The notes under the pieces: model-generated
What the model was told of the DNA's origin: nothing
What the model saw: the letters and a program-made list of their open reading frames with translations, nothing else
Database searches by the model: none
In this document: positions 7,753 through 16,546 of the stretch, piece by piece
Layout of the letters: each line of letters begins with the position of its first letter
How positions within the stretch are numbered: position 1 is the first letter of the stretch
DNA from: Cytobacillus oceanisediminis 2691
Lineage (GTDB): Bacteria; Bacillota; Bacilli; Bacillales; Cytobacillaceae
Length of the DNA stretch: 64,000 bases
NCBI RefSeq assembly: GCF_000294775.2
Contig: NZ_CP015506.1
Coordinates: forward strand, 2,269,501 to 2,333,500
Direction of reading: 5' to 3'
Made by a program: the position numbers and the translations under genes

Positions 7753-9237
7753 ATCAATATCTCTCTTAACTTTTGATTTCTGAGGGGGCTGAAACCGATG
7801 CGGATTCTGAGTTCTTAAATACACCGGCCTTAAAGGCTGAAACGGAAATCTGAGAAATGAATCTTTCAAGTCCCGGTATCTTGGCGGGTAAAACGGCTCC
7901 AAAAACGGTCTTCCGAGAGAGGTAAGCCTGATCATATGCGTCAGCAAGATGCAGGAACAGAACAACACACCTACAAAACCCCATAAATTGGCGAAAATTA
8001 AAAACGGAAATCTTAGAAATCGAATCGTATTATTCATCTTGTAAACAGGTGTTGTAAAAGAGGCAAGAGCTGCCAATGCGATAATAATTAACAAGACATT
8101 ACTTGTCAGTCCTGCCTGTACAGATGCAGTTCCAATGACAATCCCTCCTACGATACCGATTGTCTGCCCGACTTTCGTGGGCAGTCTGGCTCCAGCTTCT
8201 CTTAAAAGCTCAATTACCAGTTCAAGCATTAAAGCTTCATAGAAAGGCGGCAGGGGAATATGCTGTCTTGAAGTCACCAGTGTACCTAACAAATCCGTGG
8301 GGATAAGCTCCATATGATAAGTAAGCGTTGCAACATAAATGGACGTGATCTGTATGGAAAATATAACAGAAAAGGCCCGCAATATTCTTGCAAAAGAAGC
8401 GATAGTCCAATTTAAAAAATAATCTTCAAAGGAACTGAAGAATTCAGAAAACGTTGTAGGGGTAATCAGCACATGCGGTGACCCATCTATGGCGATCACG
8501 ATTTTTCCTTCTGCAAGGACAGCGGCTGCCCTGTCCGGTCTTTCTGTATCCAGCAGCTGAGGGAAAGGAGAGTTCTTATTATCAGAAATGAGCTGTCCAA
8601 TATAAGAACTGTCAGTGATTTCATCAAAATCGATATTTTCAATTCTTTCTTTAACCATGCTGACATAATCTGCATTCGTGATTCCCTCAATATAGAGAAC
8701 GGCCACCACTGTTCTGGATATGCTTCCGATTATATATTCCTCAATGATCAGTTCAGAGACGGGCAGCCGTTTGCGGATTAAATTTAAATTATTGTCTAAA
8801 GACTCGACAAAAGCTTCCTTCGGTCCAATAACCGTTTGCTCGACTTCCGGATGCGTCAGCTCCCTTACATATGAACATTTAGCAGCCATAAAAGCCGCTT
8901 TTTGCTTTTCTGCTTCTACTGTAACCATCACATAGCCATTTAAAAGCAAATGTTCTGCTTTTGAAAGTTCCTCACAAATTTGTATGCTTGCCGATGGCAA
9001 AAGCTTTTTCAAATCATCGATCTTGTTGAACTCACCCTGAAGAAGCTGAGGAAGCAAACTCTTGGTGATCATTTTTTGGTCAGTCAGTGTTTTGAAATAA
9101 ATAAAAGAAAAACAAAGACCTGTTTGCCTATTGCTATAATTTACCTTTTGGAAATCGTGAGATCGTGAAAAGGACTTTTCCAGCTCGACAAATTCATACT
9201 CGGATATATTCTTCTTCTTTTTTAACTCTTTTTTCAT
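7747..9237 (-). CDS. GerA-family spore germination protein (A subunit)
   Basis: GerA-type A subunits form, with B and C subunits, the nutrient receptor and ion channel of the spore inner membrane. The protein has a hydrophilic N-terminal half with the family blocks VIGPKEAFVESLDNNLNLIR and AAVLAEGKIVIAIDGSP. A membrane half follows with about five spans (from about residue 280) and ends in a basic proline-rich tail. Start ATG 9237 has GGTGAT 7 nt upstream; an in-frame ATG at 9264 has none. No B or C subunit gene is adjacent, so it is an orphan A subunit that may pair with partners elsewhere. Sigma-G expression is expected for the family, but I could not identify the promoter. Confidence 0.9.
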   Translation of the reverse strand: MKKELKKKKNISEYEFVELEKSFSRSHDFQKVNYSNRQTGLCFSFIYFKTLTDQKMITKSLLPQLLQGEFNKIDDLKKLLPSASIQICEELSKAEHLLLNGYVMVTVEAEKQKAAFMAAKCSYVRELTHPEVEQTVIGPKEAFVESLDNNLNLIRKRLPVSELIIEEYIIGSISRTVVAVLYIEGITNADYVSMVKERIENIDFDEITDSSYIGQLISDNKNSPFPQLLDTERPDRAAAVLAEGKIVIAIDGSPHVLITPTTFSEFFSSFEDYFLNWTIASFARILRAFSVIFSIQITSIYVATLTYHMELIPTDLLGTLVTSRQHIPLPPFYEALMLELVIELLREAGARLPTKVGQTIGIVGGIVIGTASVQAGLTSNVLLIIIALAALASFTTPVYKMNNTIRFLRFPFLIFANLWGFVGVLFCSCILLTHMIRLTSLGRPFLEPFYPPRYRDLKDSFLRFPFQPLRPVYLRTQNPHRFQPPQKSKVKRDIDE

Positions 9238-9319
9238 ACACAAATCACCAGTTTGTTTCGGCATTATGTGTAGTGTTACCGTTTTTGGAAGGATTATGAA
9301 TGAATAGACGGGGAATAGC

Positions 9320-9352
9320 TAAAAAAAGCCTTCCTGAAGAAGGAGGAAGGCA
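9320..9352 (-). terminator. terminator of the TetR gene
   Basis: On the minus strand GCCTTCCT pairs with AGGAAGGC across a short loop, followed by seven T. Confidence 0.8.
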
Positions 9353-9359
9353 TTTTTAA

Positions 9360-10250
9360 TTACACGGGTTCTTCTTCCGGCTGTTTAAAACAGGCAGAAA
9401 CAAGCATTTCAAGATTCTCAAATTCTTTAGCATCCAAAAAGGAAATGCAGCTGCGCAACGTATTCAGTGCGCTATCAATGAGAAATTTTCTTGGCTTTTT
9501 CGAATGAACCATTTCTTCCTGAATAAAGTCCAGAAGATCCATGCAATCGTTCTGAGATTCCTGCTGTATGGACTTTTTTAAAGTCAAAATGGATTTGCAA
9601 AGAATATGCACATTTCTATGATCTGTCTGCTTAAATCTGTTTTCAATCAGTTCAGGCTTCAGCAGGTATTCATCGGCAGAACTGACCTCTTCAACGACCT
9701 TCCTGATTCTTTCTACACTATAACGGACCACAGGATTAATGCTTGAAGAGAACTCAAAGAATTTTGTATAGTATTTTACGTTATGATGGAGGATTCCAAG
9801 GAACATCACAGCGCAGTCCAGCAAATAGGGTTTCTTGTCTTCACCAAAAATTTCAATAAACCGGTTGAAAATCCAATCCACCATTCTAAGCTGGCCTTCT
9901 TTAATGAACTGCTTGAGTTCAGGATCATTTGAAACAAGCACTTCTTCAAAAAGGGCAACCAATTTATTCGTCCGATTCATATTCATTTGTAATTCTATCT
10001 GCTGTGTGAATACTTCTAAGCTGCTTGGATCCTGGCCAATAAGGAGCTTATTGCGTTCATCCTCCATTTTTTTATGCAATGTTTTAAAAATGGACATAAG
10101 CAGCTCATTTTTTGAGGAAAAATAATTATAGAAGGTTCCTTTAGAGATCCCGCTGTATTCTAAAATATCCTGAATGGAGGTAGCTTGAAACCCTTTATCC
10201 AGGAATAATTGATGTGCTTTTTCTATTACATGCAGTTTCCTGTCATTCAT
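9360..10250 (-). CDS. TetR/AcrR-family transcriptional regulator
   Basis: Residues 8-55 form a TetR helix-turn-helix (SIQDILEYSGISKGTFYNYF). The remaining 240 residues are a large ligand/dimer domain, longer than usual for the family and similar in layout to B. subtilis YhgD. It is transcribed away from a DHA2 exporter with 183 bp between the starts, the classic arrangement of a local repressor and its pump. The inducer is unknown. AGGTGAT lies 5 nt before the ATG. That it represses the exporter and itself is inference from position. Confidence 0.9.
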   Translation of the reverse strand: MNDRKLHVIEKAHQLFLDKGFQATSIQDILEYSGISKGTFYNYFSSKNELLMSIFKTLHKKMEDERNKLLIGQDPSSLEVFTQQIELQMNMNRTNKLVALFEEVLVSNDPELKQFIKEGQLRMVDWIFNRFIEIFGEDKKPYLLDCAVMFLGILHHNVKYYTKFFEFSSSINPVVRYSVERIRKVVEEVSSADEYLLKPELIENRFKQTDHRNVHILCKSILTLKKSIQQESQNDCMDLLDFIQEEMVHSKKPRKFLIDSALNTLRSCISFLDAKEFENLEMLVSACFKQPEEEPV

Positions 10251-10349
10251 TTATTATCACCTGTCATTTTATTTGAACTGTGTGTATAATTTAATAGTAC
10301 ATCATTCTAAGACTTTTCACAAACCCTCTATTTAACAAGGATTTTTTTG

Positions 10350-10378
10350 TTGCAAAAATTGTACTCATGGTATATTAT
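10350..10378 (+). promoter_or_regulatory. sigma-A promoter of the exporter
   Basis: TTGCAA (10350-10355), a 17-bp spacer, then TATTAT (10373-10378), about 55 nt before the exporter start. The flanking GTGTGTATAA and TTTGTGTGTAACG stretches are candidates for the TetR operator. Confidence 0.6.
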
Positions 10379-10433
10379 ATGGTTTGTGTGTAACGCAAGT
10401 ATAAAAGAATGAACTGATAGTACAGGAGGAAAA

Positions 10434-11981
10434 ATGCAAATGGAACAAGCAATAAATAATAAAACAGATCGACCGCCCTATGGGATTCTGGCTGTTTTAA
10501 TGATTGGGGCATTTATTGCCTTTTTGAATAATACATTGTTAAATATTGCCTTGCCATCTATTATGGCAGATTTAGAAATTGAAGCGGCAACAGTGCAGTG
10601 GCTGACTACCGGCTTTATGCTGGTAAATGGTATTTTGATCCCGGCTACTGCCTTTTTAATTGAAAAATATACAGTCCGCAGGTTATTTATTGTGGCAATG
10701 GGGCTATTTACAATTGGTACGCTTGTAGCGGGTGTTGCTCATGCATTCCCGGTATTGCTGGCAGGCAGAATGCTGCAGGCATCGGGATCGGCAATCATGA
10801 TGCCTTTGTTAATGAATGTTATGCTGATCAGCTTTCCGGTGGAAAAACGCGGAGCAGCCATGGGTGTATTTGGCCTGATCTTAATGTTTGCCCCTGCTAT
10901 TGGGCCTACTCTTTCCGGATGGATTATTGAACATTATGATTGGAGAATGCTATTCCACTTCCTTTCACCAATTGCCGGTGTCATACTAGTGCTTGGTGCC
11001 GTCATGCTAAAGGACAAAAAGGAAAAAGTGAATATTCGTCTGGACCTGTTTTCCCTAATTCTATCAAGTGTAGGGTTTGGCGGAATACTTTATGGATTCA
11101 GTTCTGCAGGGAACAAAGGCTGGGATAGCCCTCATGTATATTTGACAATTGCTGTAGGTGTCATCAGCTTAGTATGGTTTATCCTAAAACAATCGAAATC
11201 TGATCGTCCAATGCTCAACTTTGGGGTATATAAGTACCCGATGTTTGCCTTGTCATCAGCCATCAGCATGACCGTAAATATGGCGCTGTTCTCCGGGATG
11301 ATTCTGATTCCGATTTATGTTCAGACACTAAGGGGAATTTCACCGCTGGATGCAGGATTGATGATGCTTCCAGGTGCCATTGTTATGGCCGTGATGTCGC
11401 CATTAACAGGAAAGCTGTTCGATAAAATCGGCGGCCGGATACTGGCGATCATTGGGTTAGCCATTACAGTGGGAACTACTTATGCATTCAGCAGGCTGAC
11501 TCTGGAAACAACTTATACACAGCTGATAATTCTGAACTCAATCAGGATGTTTGGGATGTCCATGGTCATGATGCCAGTTTCTACGAATGGCTTGAACCAG
11601 CTGCCAAGAAGACTTTATCCTCATGGAACAGCAATGAACAACACGCTGAACCAGGTGGCAGGAGCCATTGGTACAGCCTTATTGGTAACAGTTATGTCAA
11701 CAAGGACGGAAACGCATGCTGCTGAAATCGCGAAAGAAGCGATGAAAGGCGGGGCTATGGCTAATGGCGGCCAAATGACTGAAGCCGCTGTGGCGGAAAT
11801 GCAGCAGCAAGTTTTAATGAAAGCCATGCTTGAGGGAATCAACGATGCTTTCTTCGTAGCAACCTTCATCGCAGCAGCTGCACTGGTTCTGGCCTTCTTC
11901 ATTAAACGTGCAATACCAATGGAAGACCCGGTTGAAGAGCCAAAGCAGGAGAATATGGTGTCTAAATTAGCAAAAAATTAG
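10434..11981 (+). CDS. DHA2-family drug exporter (14-TM MFS)
   Basis: A proton-driven multidrug exporter of the EmrB/QacA group, similar to Bacillus LmrB/MdtP-type pumps. The 515 residues form about 14 membrane spans. Typical DHA2 signatures are the N-terminal LNNTLLNIALPSIMADL (motif D1-like), WLTTGFMLVNG and, in span 5, GPTLSGWIIEHYDWRMLF (motif C-like). The last loop before the final span is Ala/Met-rich. AGGAGG precedes two closely spaced ATGs (10434, 10440); either may be used. It is divergent from the TetR gene and ends in a good terminator. Confidence 0.92.
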   Translation: MQMEQAINNKTDRPPYGILAVLMIGAFIAFLNNTLLNIALPSIMADLEIEAATVQWLTTGFMLVNGILIPATAFLIEKYTVRRLFIVAMGLFTIGTLVAGVAHAFPVLLAGRMLQASGSAIMMPLLMNVMLISFPVEKRGAAMGVFGLILMFAPAIGPTLSGWIIEHYDWRMLFHFLSPIAGVILVLGAVMLKDKKEKVNIRLDLFSLILSSVGFGGILYGFSSAGNKGWDSPHVYLTIAVGVISLVWFILKQSKSDRPMLNFGVYKYPMFALSSAISMTVNMALFSGMILIPIYVQTLRGISPLDAGLMMLPGAIVMAVMSPLTGKLFDKIGGRILAIIGLAITVGTTYAFSRLTLETTYTQLIILNSIRMFGMSMVMMPVSTNGLNQLPRRLYPHGTAMNNTLNQVAGAIGTALLVTVMSTRTETHAAEIAKEAMKGGAMANGGQMTEAAVAEMQQQVLMKAMLEGINDAFFVATFIAAAALVLAFFIKRAIPMEDPVEEPKQENMVSKLAKN

Positions 11982-11990
11982 TTAGAAGAG

Positions 11991-12018
11991 GGGGAATCTT
12001 AGGATTCCCTTTTTTTTA
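11991..12018 (+). terminator. terminator of the exporter
   Basis: The stem GGGAATC/GGATTCCC is followed by eight T. Confidence 0.85.
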
Positions 12019-12030
12019 TGGTTTTATGAA

Positions 12031-12066
12031 AAAGCCTGCTATGCATTCTGAGCATTAGCAGGCTTT
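12031..12066 (-). terminator. terminator of the small convergent gene
   Basis: The stem AAAGCCTGCTA/TAGCAGGCTTT has TTTTT on the minus strand. Confidence 0.7.
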
Positions 12067-12070
12067 CTTA

Positions 12071-12253
12071 TTATCTATTTTTTCCAACTAATTTGATTGA
12101 TTGATGTCCGCTGTGAGGGTGAGGTGAAAAAAGAATATGATCCAGATACAGAGCTTCCAGCTTTCGGTCACTTAAATTGAACAAGCTATGATTATGCTGG
12201 AATTTAGATAGAGATAATAATTTGCTGATTAACGTTTCTCTGTTTAATGGCAT
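12071..12253 (-). CDS. small basic protein, resembles Fur-regulated basic protein (FbpA) family
   Basis: A 60-residue protein; the stretch LISKLLSLSKFQ..SLFNLSDRKLEALY matches the remembered pattern of the Fur-regulated basic protein family, which in B. subtilis assists the FsrA iron-sparing response. GGGAGG lies 9 nt before the ATG and a terminator follows directly, so it is very likely a real gene. No clear Fur box (TGATAAT-type inverted repeat) was found in the 100 bp upstream, so iron control is not supported here. Confidence 0.55.
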   Translation of the reverse strand: MPLNRETLISKLLSLSKFQHNHSLFNLSDRKLEALYLDHILFSPHPHSGHQSIKLVGKNR

Positions 12254-12424
12254 GTAATGAACCCTCCCTTTTGTTAGTTTTATTTTAATTCATATTTATC
12301 CGATTAGTCAAGTAGGGATTAATAAATTAAAATCGACCCTGTTTTAATTATTAGAATTTTCAGCTTTTAGTTGGCCCTTTTATGCTAAAATATGTCTAAT
12401 GAGTACATAAAAAGGAGATTTATT

Positions 12425-13792
12425 ATGAAAAATACAGCACTTTTCATAAATAATCATTTGCTGGATTTAATTTTTGAATGTACATATTATGGGATTGTGA
12501 TCGTGGACACTGAAGGAATCATACAATATATGAGCAATAATTATTGTGATTTTCTAGATGTCCAGAGAGACGAGGTAATTGGCAGGCATGCCACAGAGGT
12601 GATTGAAAATACCAAAATGCACCTGGTTGCACAAACAGGAAAGCAAGATTTTGCTGATCTGCAATTTCTGCAGGGCGATTTTGTTATCGCAAATCGAATT
12701 CCGATTATCGAAAATAATCAAATTATCGGAGCAGTCGGGACGATAATTTTTCGTGATTTGGATGAATGGAAGAAATTGAACAGTCATATAAAAGGGGTAT
12801 TATCCGAGCTTAATTATTATCGAAGCGAGTGGAATGAATCAAATGGATTAAGATATTCTCTTCATGATTTGATAGGGGAAACAGAGGAGATTATAGATCT
12901 AAAGGAAAGGGTCATGCGCATTTCAAGAGGGGATATCTCCATACTATTGAGGGGGGAGAGCGGTACAGGAAAGGAGATCCTGGCACAAAGCATTCACCAG
13001 CTGAGTGAAAGAAGCGACAAACCTTTTGTAAAAGTAAATTGCGGTTCCATACCTGAGCATTTATTGGAATCTGAGCTGTTCGGCTATGAGGATGGTGCAT
13101 TCACAGGCGCAAGAAAAGGCGGTAAGATAGGAAAATTCCATTTGGCTGATGGGGGAACCATTTTCCTTGATGAAGTAGGGGACATGCCTTTACATATGCA
13201 GGTGAAACTTTTACGAGTTCTGCAGGAAAGGGAATTTGAGCCTATAGGAGCCCTGCAGCCTAAAAAAGTGAATGTGCGTGTTATTGCCGCAACAAATCGT
13301 CCACTTGAAAAAATGATCAATGATCATTTATTCCGGGAAGACTTGTTTTACAGGATTAATGCAGTTCAGTTATTTATACCGCCTTTAAGATCGAGAAGAT
13401 CTGATTTGCCCCTCCTGACTGAACACTTTTTAAGGAAAGCGTCAAAGCGGATAGGCAAGAGGGTGACAGGAACAAGTCCAAAAGCAGCTGCACTGATTAA
13501 ACAATATGACTGGCCGGGGAATATCCGTGAATTAGAGAATGTTCTGGAAGCCAGTGTCCATTTAACGGATAGCGAAACAATTGGACTGGAAGAACTTCCT
13601 GATTATTTAAAAGGCGGGAAAGAGAAATCAGTAATCAAAAATTTAAAACTTCTTTTGGAGGAAACTGAAAAGAATGCTATCGAAACAGCCTTAAAAAAAT
13701 ACAGCCAGGACAAAAATAAAGCTGCCGAATCATTGGGAATAGGCAATTCTACTATTTACGATAAAATAAAAAAATATAATATTACCTCATAA
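12425..13792 (+). CDS. sigma-54-dependent enhancer-binding activator (PAS-AAA+-Fis)
   Basis: A 455-residue bEBP of the RocR/AcoR/BkdR type. A PAS-like sensor domain covers about residues 12-115. The AAA+ domain has Walker A GESGTGKE (177-184), the sigma-54-contacting loop GAFTGA (224-229) and Walker B GGTIFLDE (243-250). A Fis-type helix-turn-helix ends the protein (about 415-452). I start it at ATG 12425 because AAAGGAG lies 7 nt upstream; the in-frame ATG at 12392 has no ribosome site. The next gene downstream has a canonical -24/-12 promoter, so this protein almost certainly activates that operon. The signal may be the operon's own substrate. Confidence 0.93.
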   Translation: MKNTALFINNHLLDLIFECTYYGIVIVDTEGIIQYMSNNYCDFLDVQRDEVIGRHATEVIENTKMHLVAQTGKQDFADLQFLQGDFVIANRIPIIENNQIIGAVGTIIFRDLDEWKKLNSHIKGVLSELNYYRSEWNESNGLRYSLHDLIGETEEIIDLKERVMRISRGDISILLRGESGTGKEILAQSIHQLSERSDKPFVKVNCGSIPEHLLESELFGYEDGAFTGARKGGKIGKFHLADGGTIFLDEVGDMPLHMQVKLLRVLQEREFEPIGALQPKKVNVRVIAATNRPLEKMINDHLFREDLFYRINAVQLFIPPLRSRRSDLPLLTEHFLRKASKRIGKRVTGTSPKAAALIKQYDWPGNIRELENVLEASVHLTDSETIGLEELPDYLKGGKEKSVIKNLKLLLEETEKNAIETALKKYSQDKNKAAESLGIGNSTIYDKIKKYNITS

Positions 13793-13796
13793 TGCC

Positions 13797-13846
13797 AAAA
13801 ATCCGGGAACTCGGAATTCAATCCGAAATCCCGGATTTTTGTTTTC
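13797..13846 (+). terminator. terminator of the activator gene
   Basis: The outer stem AAAAATCCGGGA/TCCCGGATTTTT surrounds a second small stem. A T-rich tail follows. Confidence 0.8.
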
Positions 13847-13889
13847 TTCCTAGTAGCATTACATAGCTAAATACAAGAATATGTAATTT

Positions 13890-13903
13890 ACTTTCTGAAA
13901 AGT
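13890..13903. promoter_or_regulatory. candidate activator binding site (UAS)
   Basis: The short inverted repeat ACTTT-CTGA-AAAGT lies about 57 bp before the -24 element, a distance compatible with enhancer binding. This is weak evidence from a single site. Confidence 0.3.
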
Positions 13904-13959
13904 CGGAAAAATAATCTGCTTATCTGGCTGTAAAACTATTATCTAAAGTATTTTCAAAC

Positions 13960-13975
13960 TGGCACAAAACTTGCA
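13960..13975 (+). promoter_or_regulatory. sigma-54 (SigL) promoter
   Basis: TGGCAC, five bases, TTGCA: an exact match to the -24/-12 consensus. It lies about 70 nt before the acyl-CoA ligase start. Confidence 0.9.
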
Positions 13976-14044
13976 ATAGATTTTTAGCAGGAAAGCCTTT
14001 ATATAAAATGTATACGCTTATATTAGTGAAGGAGGAAGATTTTT

Positions 14045-15592
14045 TTGGATCTTGGACATTTTACACGGAAGATGGCACTTGATTTCAATAGTGAAAACCC
14101 TATGAAAGTAGCAATAAAAGAAGAAACAGGCAGGAAATGGACATACGACTGTCTTCATCGGACTTCAAACTCCTATGCAAATAAGCTTAAGGAACTTGGC
14201 GTCAAAAAAGGCGAGCGTGTAGGTATACTGCTTTATAACTGTCTTGAATATTTCGCGCTGTATTTTGCAGCTGCGAAAATCGGGGCTATTGCTGTCCGTC
14301 TAAACTTCCGGCTGACCAGCAATGAATTTGAGTATGCCTTAAATGATTCTGGTACAAAAATACTATGTTTTCATTCAAAGCTAACTCCTCAGCTTGAAGA
14401 CATCCGTAAACATGTAGGAGTGGAAAGATATCTTTGTCTAGCGGATAAGGATGAATCAAAGCCTGCATGGGCTCAAGGCTGGGATTTACTGGATGGGGGC
14501 GCCGAGGATGAAATCAATACAGATTCCATAGGATTAAGCGATCCCTTAATGCTAATGTATACGTCCGGGACTACCGGGAGACCGAAAGGAGCCATCTGGA
14601 CACACGAAACGACTTATTGGTTTTCTGTCATGCAGGCGCTTAAATGGAATTTTAATGGCAAGGAAATTGGAATGACAACAGGACCGCTCTATCATGTGGG
14701 AGCGATGGAAGATATCGCGCTTCCTATTTTAATGATGGGCGGTACCGTAGTGATAACCGGCAGCAAAGGTTTTGAAATAAACAGGATCCTGGCAGTGATT
14801 GAAAAGGAATCAGTCACCGACTGTTTTCTCTTTCCGTTTATGATTTATGAAATGCTTAACCTGTCTTCATTATCCGATTTTAGATTTACACATTTAAAAA
14901 CTATTTATACAGGCGGAGACCCTTTAATGCCTTGGGCTATTGAAAAATTAAAAGTGAATTTTCCTCATATCGGGGTGGTTCAGGTTTATGGACTTACAGA
15001 AGGTACGCCGATTGCGGCCTGTCTGGATCCAGAAGATGCCTGTAAAAAAGGCGAGACGGTAGGTAGGCCATTGCCATTGACTGAAATCCAGATTATTGAT
15101 CAAAATAGAAGGCCTCTTCCTCCAGGGGAAATTGGAGAAATTGTGATCAAAAGCCCTGCAGTGTCAGCTGGCTATTGGCGAAAGCCGGAAGCCACCAAAG
15201 AGACATTTACAGGTGGATGGTGCAGAACAGGTGATTTAGGAGGGCTGGATGAGGATGGATATTTATCCATTGCTGGAAGGAAAAAAGATATGATCCGAAG
15301 CGGTGGAGAAAATGTGTACGCTGCTGAAATTGAAGATGTCCTGTACCGGCTTGAGGGAGTGAAAGAAGTATCCATTATCGGTGTCCCTGATCCGAAATAT
15401 ATTGAAGCTGTTTGTGCAGTCATAGTCAGGAAGGATGGCTGTATTCTTACAGAAGAAGAGGTTATCAACCACTGCAAAAAGTATCTTGCGAGTTACAAAA
15501 AACCGAGGAAAGTCATCTTTACAGAGAAACTGCCCCGCACACCATCCGGTAAAGTTCAAAAGTTCATGCTCAGAGAACAATATAGCTCATGA
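14045..15592 (+). CDS. acyl-CoA synthetase / AMP-dependent CoA ligase
   Basis: An ANL-superfamily enzyme that activates a carboxylic acid with ATP and joins it to CoA. The P-loop motif YTSGTTGRPKG is at 172-182, the A5 motif YGLTE is near 318, the hinge region has GYLSIAGRKKDMIRSGGEN, and the catalytic lysine of the A10 motif (TPSGK) is K503. The 515-residue length is standard. Start TTG 14045 follows GGAGG. It is the first gene of a SigL operon with a hydratase and a symporter, so the acid is probably imported and degraded for carbon. The substrate cannot be read from the sequence; medium-chain, aromatic or carnitine-like acids are all possible. Confidence 0.88.
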   Translation: MDLGHFTRKMALDFNSENPMKVAIKEETGRKWTYDCLHRTSNSYANKLKELGVKKGERVGILLYNCLEYFALYFAAAKIGAIAVRLNFRLTSNEFEYALNDSGTKILCFHSKLTPQLEDIRKHVGVERYLCLADKDESKPAWAQGWDLLDGGAEDEINTDSIGLSDPLMLMYTSGTTGRPKGAIWTHETTYWFSVMQALKWNFNGKEIGMTTGPLYHVGAMEDIALPILMMGGTVVITGSKGFEINRILAVIEKESVTDCFLFPFMIYEMLNLSSLSDFRFTHLKTIYTGGDPLMPWAIEKLKVNFPHIGVVQVYGLTEGTPIAACLDPEDACKKGETVGRPLPLTEIQIIDQNRRPLPPGEIGEIVIKSPAVSAGYWRKPEATKETFTGGWCRTGDLGGLDEDGYLSIAGRKKDMIRSGGENVYAAEIEDVLYRLEGVKEVSIIGVPDPKYIEAVCAVIVRKDGCILTEEEVINHCKKYLASYKKPRKVIFTEKLPRTPSGKVQKFMLREQYSS

Positions 15593-15605
15593 AGGAGGGA
15601 CAGAT

Positions 15606-16397
15606 TTGGAAAAGACAAAAGCTGTTTCCTGGTCAGTTCAAAGTAATATTGCCATTATTAAGATTGCTAATCCGCCATTAAATGTTCTGAGTGCCGAAGT
15701 AATTGAGTTATTGTCACATACAGCAGATAAGATTGAAAGCGATTCCAATATTAAGGCTGTAATCATAACAGGGGCTGGAGAAAGGGCTTTTGTCGCCGGA
15801 GGCGACATAAAAGGCTTTCCGGATTGGATGGGAAAAGGAATTGAATTCGCAAAAGAAAAGTCTCTTTGGCTGCAGGAACCCTTAAATAAACTTGAAAGGC
15901 TGCCTCAGCCAACGATTGCTGCCATCAATGGGTTTGCTTTGGGCGGCGGTTGTGAATTGGCTTTAAGCTGTGACATCCGGATAGGAGAGGAGCACATAAA
16001 AATTGGGCTGCCTGAAATAAAGCTTGGCTTATTTCCAGGTGCGGGAGGAACTCAGCGGCTTTCACGTCTTGTTGGTAAATCAAAAGCCAAAGAGCTGATC
16101 TTCATTGGTGAGCCGATATCTGCACAGGAGGCCTGGAGGATAGGGTTAATTAACCGTATTGCCCCAAAAGGAAAGTCGCTTGAAATGGCTCTGGATCTTG
16201 CTGAGTCAATCAGTGCACATTCTTTGCCAGCACTTACTTTTGCCAAACGATCGATCGATAAAGGTTATGAGCAAAAACTTGAGATTGCACTAATCACCGA
16301 GGCTGAATATTTTGGACAGGTATTTCAAACTGAAGATGTAAAAGAAGGTGTCGGTGCTTTTATTCAAAAAAGGGATCCTAAATTTACTGATCAGTAG
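15606..16397 (+). CDS. enoyl-CoA hydratase/isomerase family protein
   Basis: A crotonase-fold enzyme of 263 residues. The oxyanion-hole regions are AFVAGGDIKGF and INGFALGGGCELAL. Both catalytic glutamates of classical hydratases appear to be present, in GGGCELALSCD and GLPEIKLGLFPG, so hydration of a 2-enoyl-CoA is likely. Start TTG 15606 follows AAGGAGGG; the longer open frame upstream overlaps the ligase gene and is not needed. It acts after the ligase in the same operon. Confidence 0.9.
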   Translation: MEKTKAVSWSVQSNIAIIKIANPPLNVLSAEVIELLSHTADKIESDSNIKAVIITGAGERAFVAGGDIKGFPDWMGKGIEFAKEKSLWLQEPLNKLERLPQPTIAAINGFALGGGCELALSCDIRIGEEHIKIGLPEIKLGLFPGAGGTQRLSRLVGKSKAKELIFIGEPISAQEAWRIGLINRIAPKGKSLEMALDLAESISAHSLPALTFAKRSIDKGYEQKLEIALITEAEYFGQVFQTEDVKEGVGAFIQKRDPKFTDQ

Positions 16398-16420
16398 CTA
16401 AAAGAATAGGAGGTATTGGT

Positions 16421-16546
16421 ATGTTTGGATTATCGCCATTAATGACTTTTATGTTATTTGGTTTTTGGCCGCTGTCATTGGCAGCCGCAGGTATATGGGG
16501 AGTATTGGCATTTAAAAATTCAGGGGAAGAGGAGGATGCTTTATGA
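16421..16546 (+). CDS. symporter small accessory protein
   Basis: A 41-residue single-span membrane protein with TAGGAGG before the ATG. Residues 6-31 form one hydrophobic helix with FWPLSLAAAGIWG, then an acidic tail (EEEDAL). Its TGA overlaps the ATG of the sodium:solute symporter (ATGA), implying translational coupling. Such short partners are known immediately upstream of SSS transporters in Bacillus-type operons, where they are thought to support the transporter. Confidence 0.8.
   Translation: MFGLSPLMTFMLFGFWPLSLAAAGIWGVLAFKNSGEEEDAL

Noticed and set aside
12254..12390. Fur box for the FbpA-like small gene
   Set aside because: No convincing TGATAAT-type inverted repeat.
15435..15605. 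N-terminal extension of the enoyl-CoA hydratase
   Set aside because: That part lies in another frame inside the ligase gene; the ribosome site AAGGAGGG fits TTG 15606.
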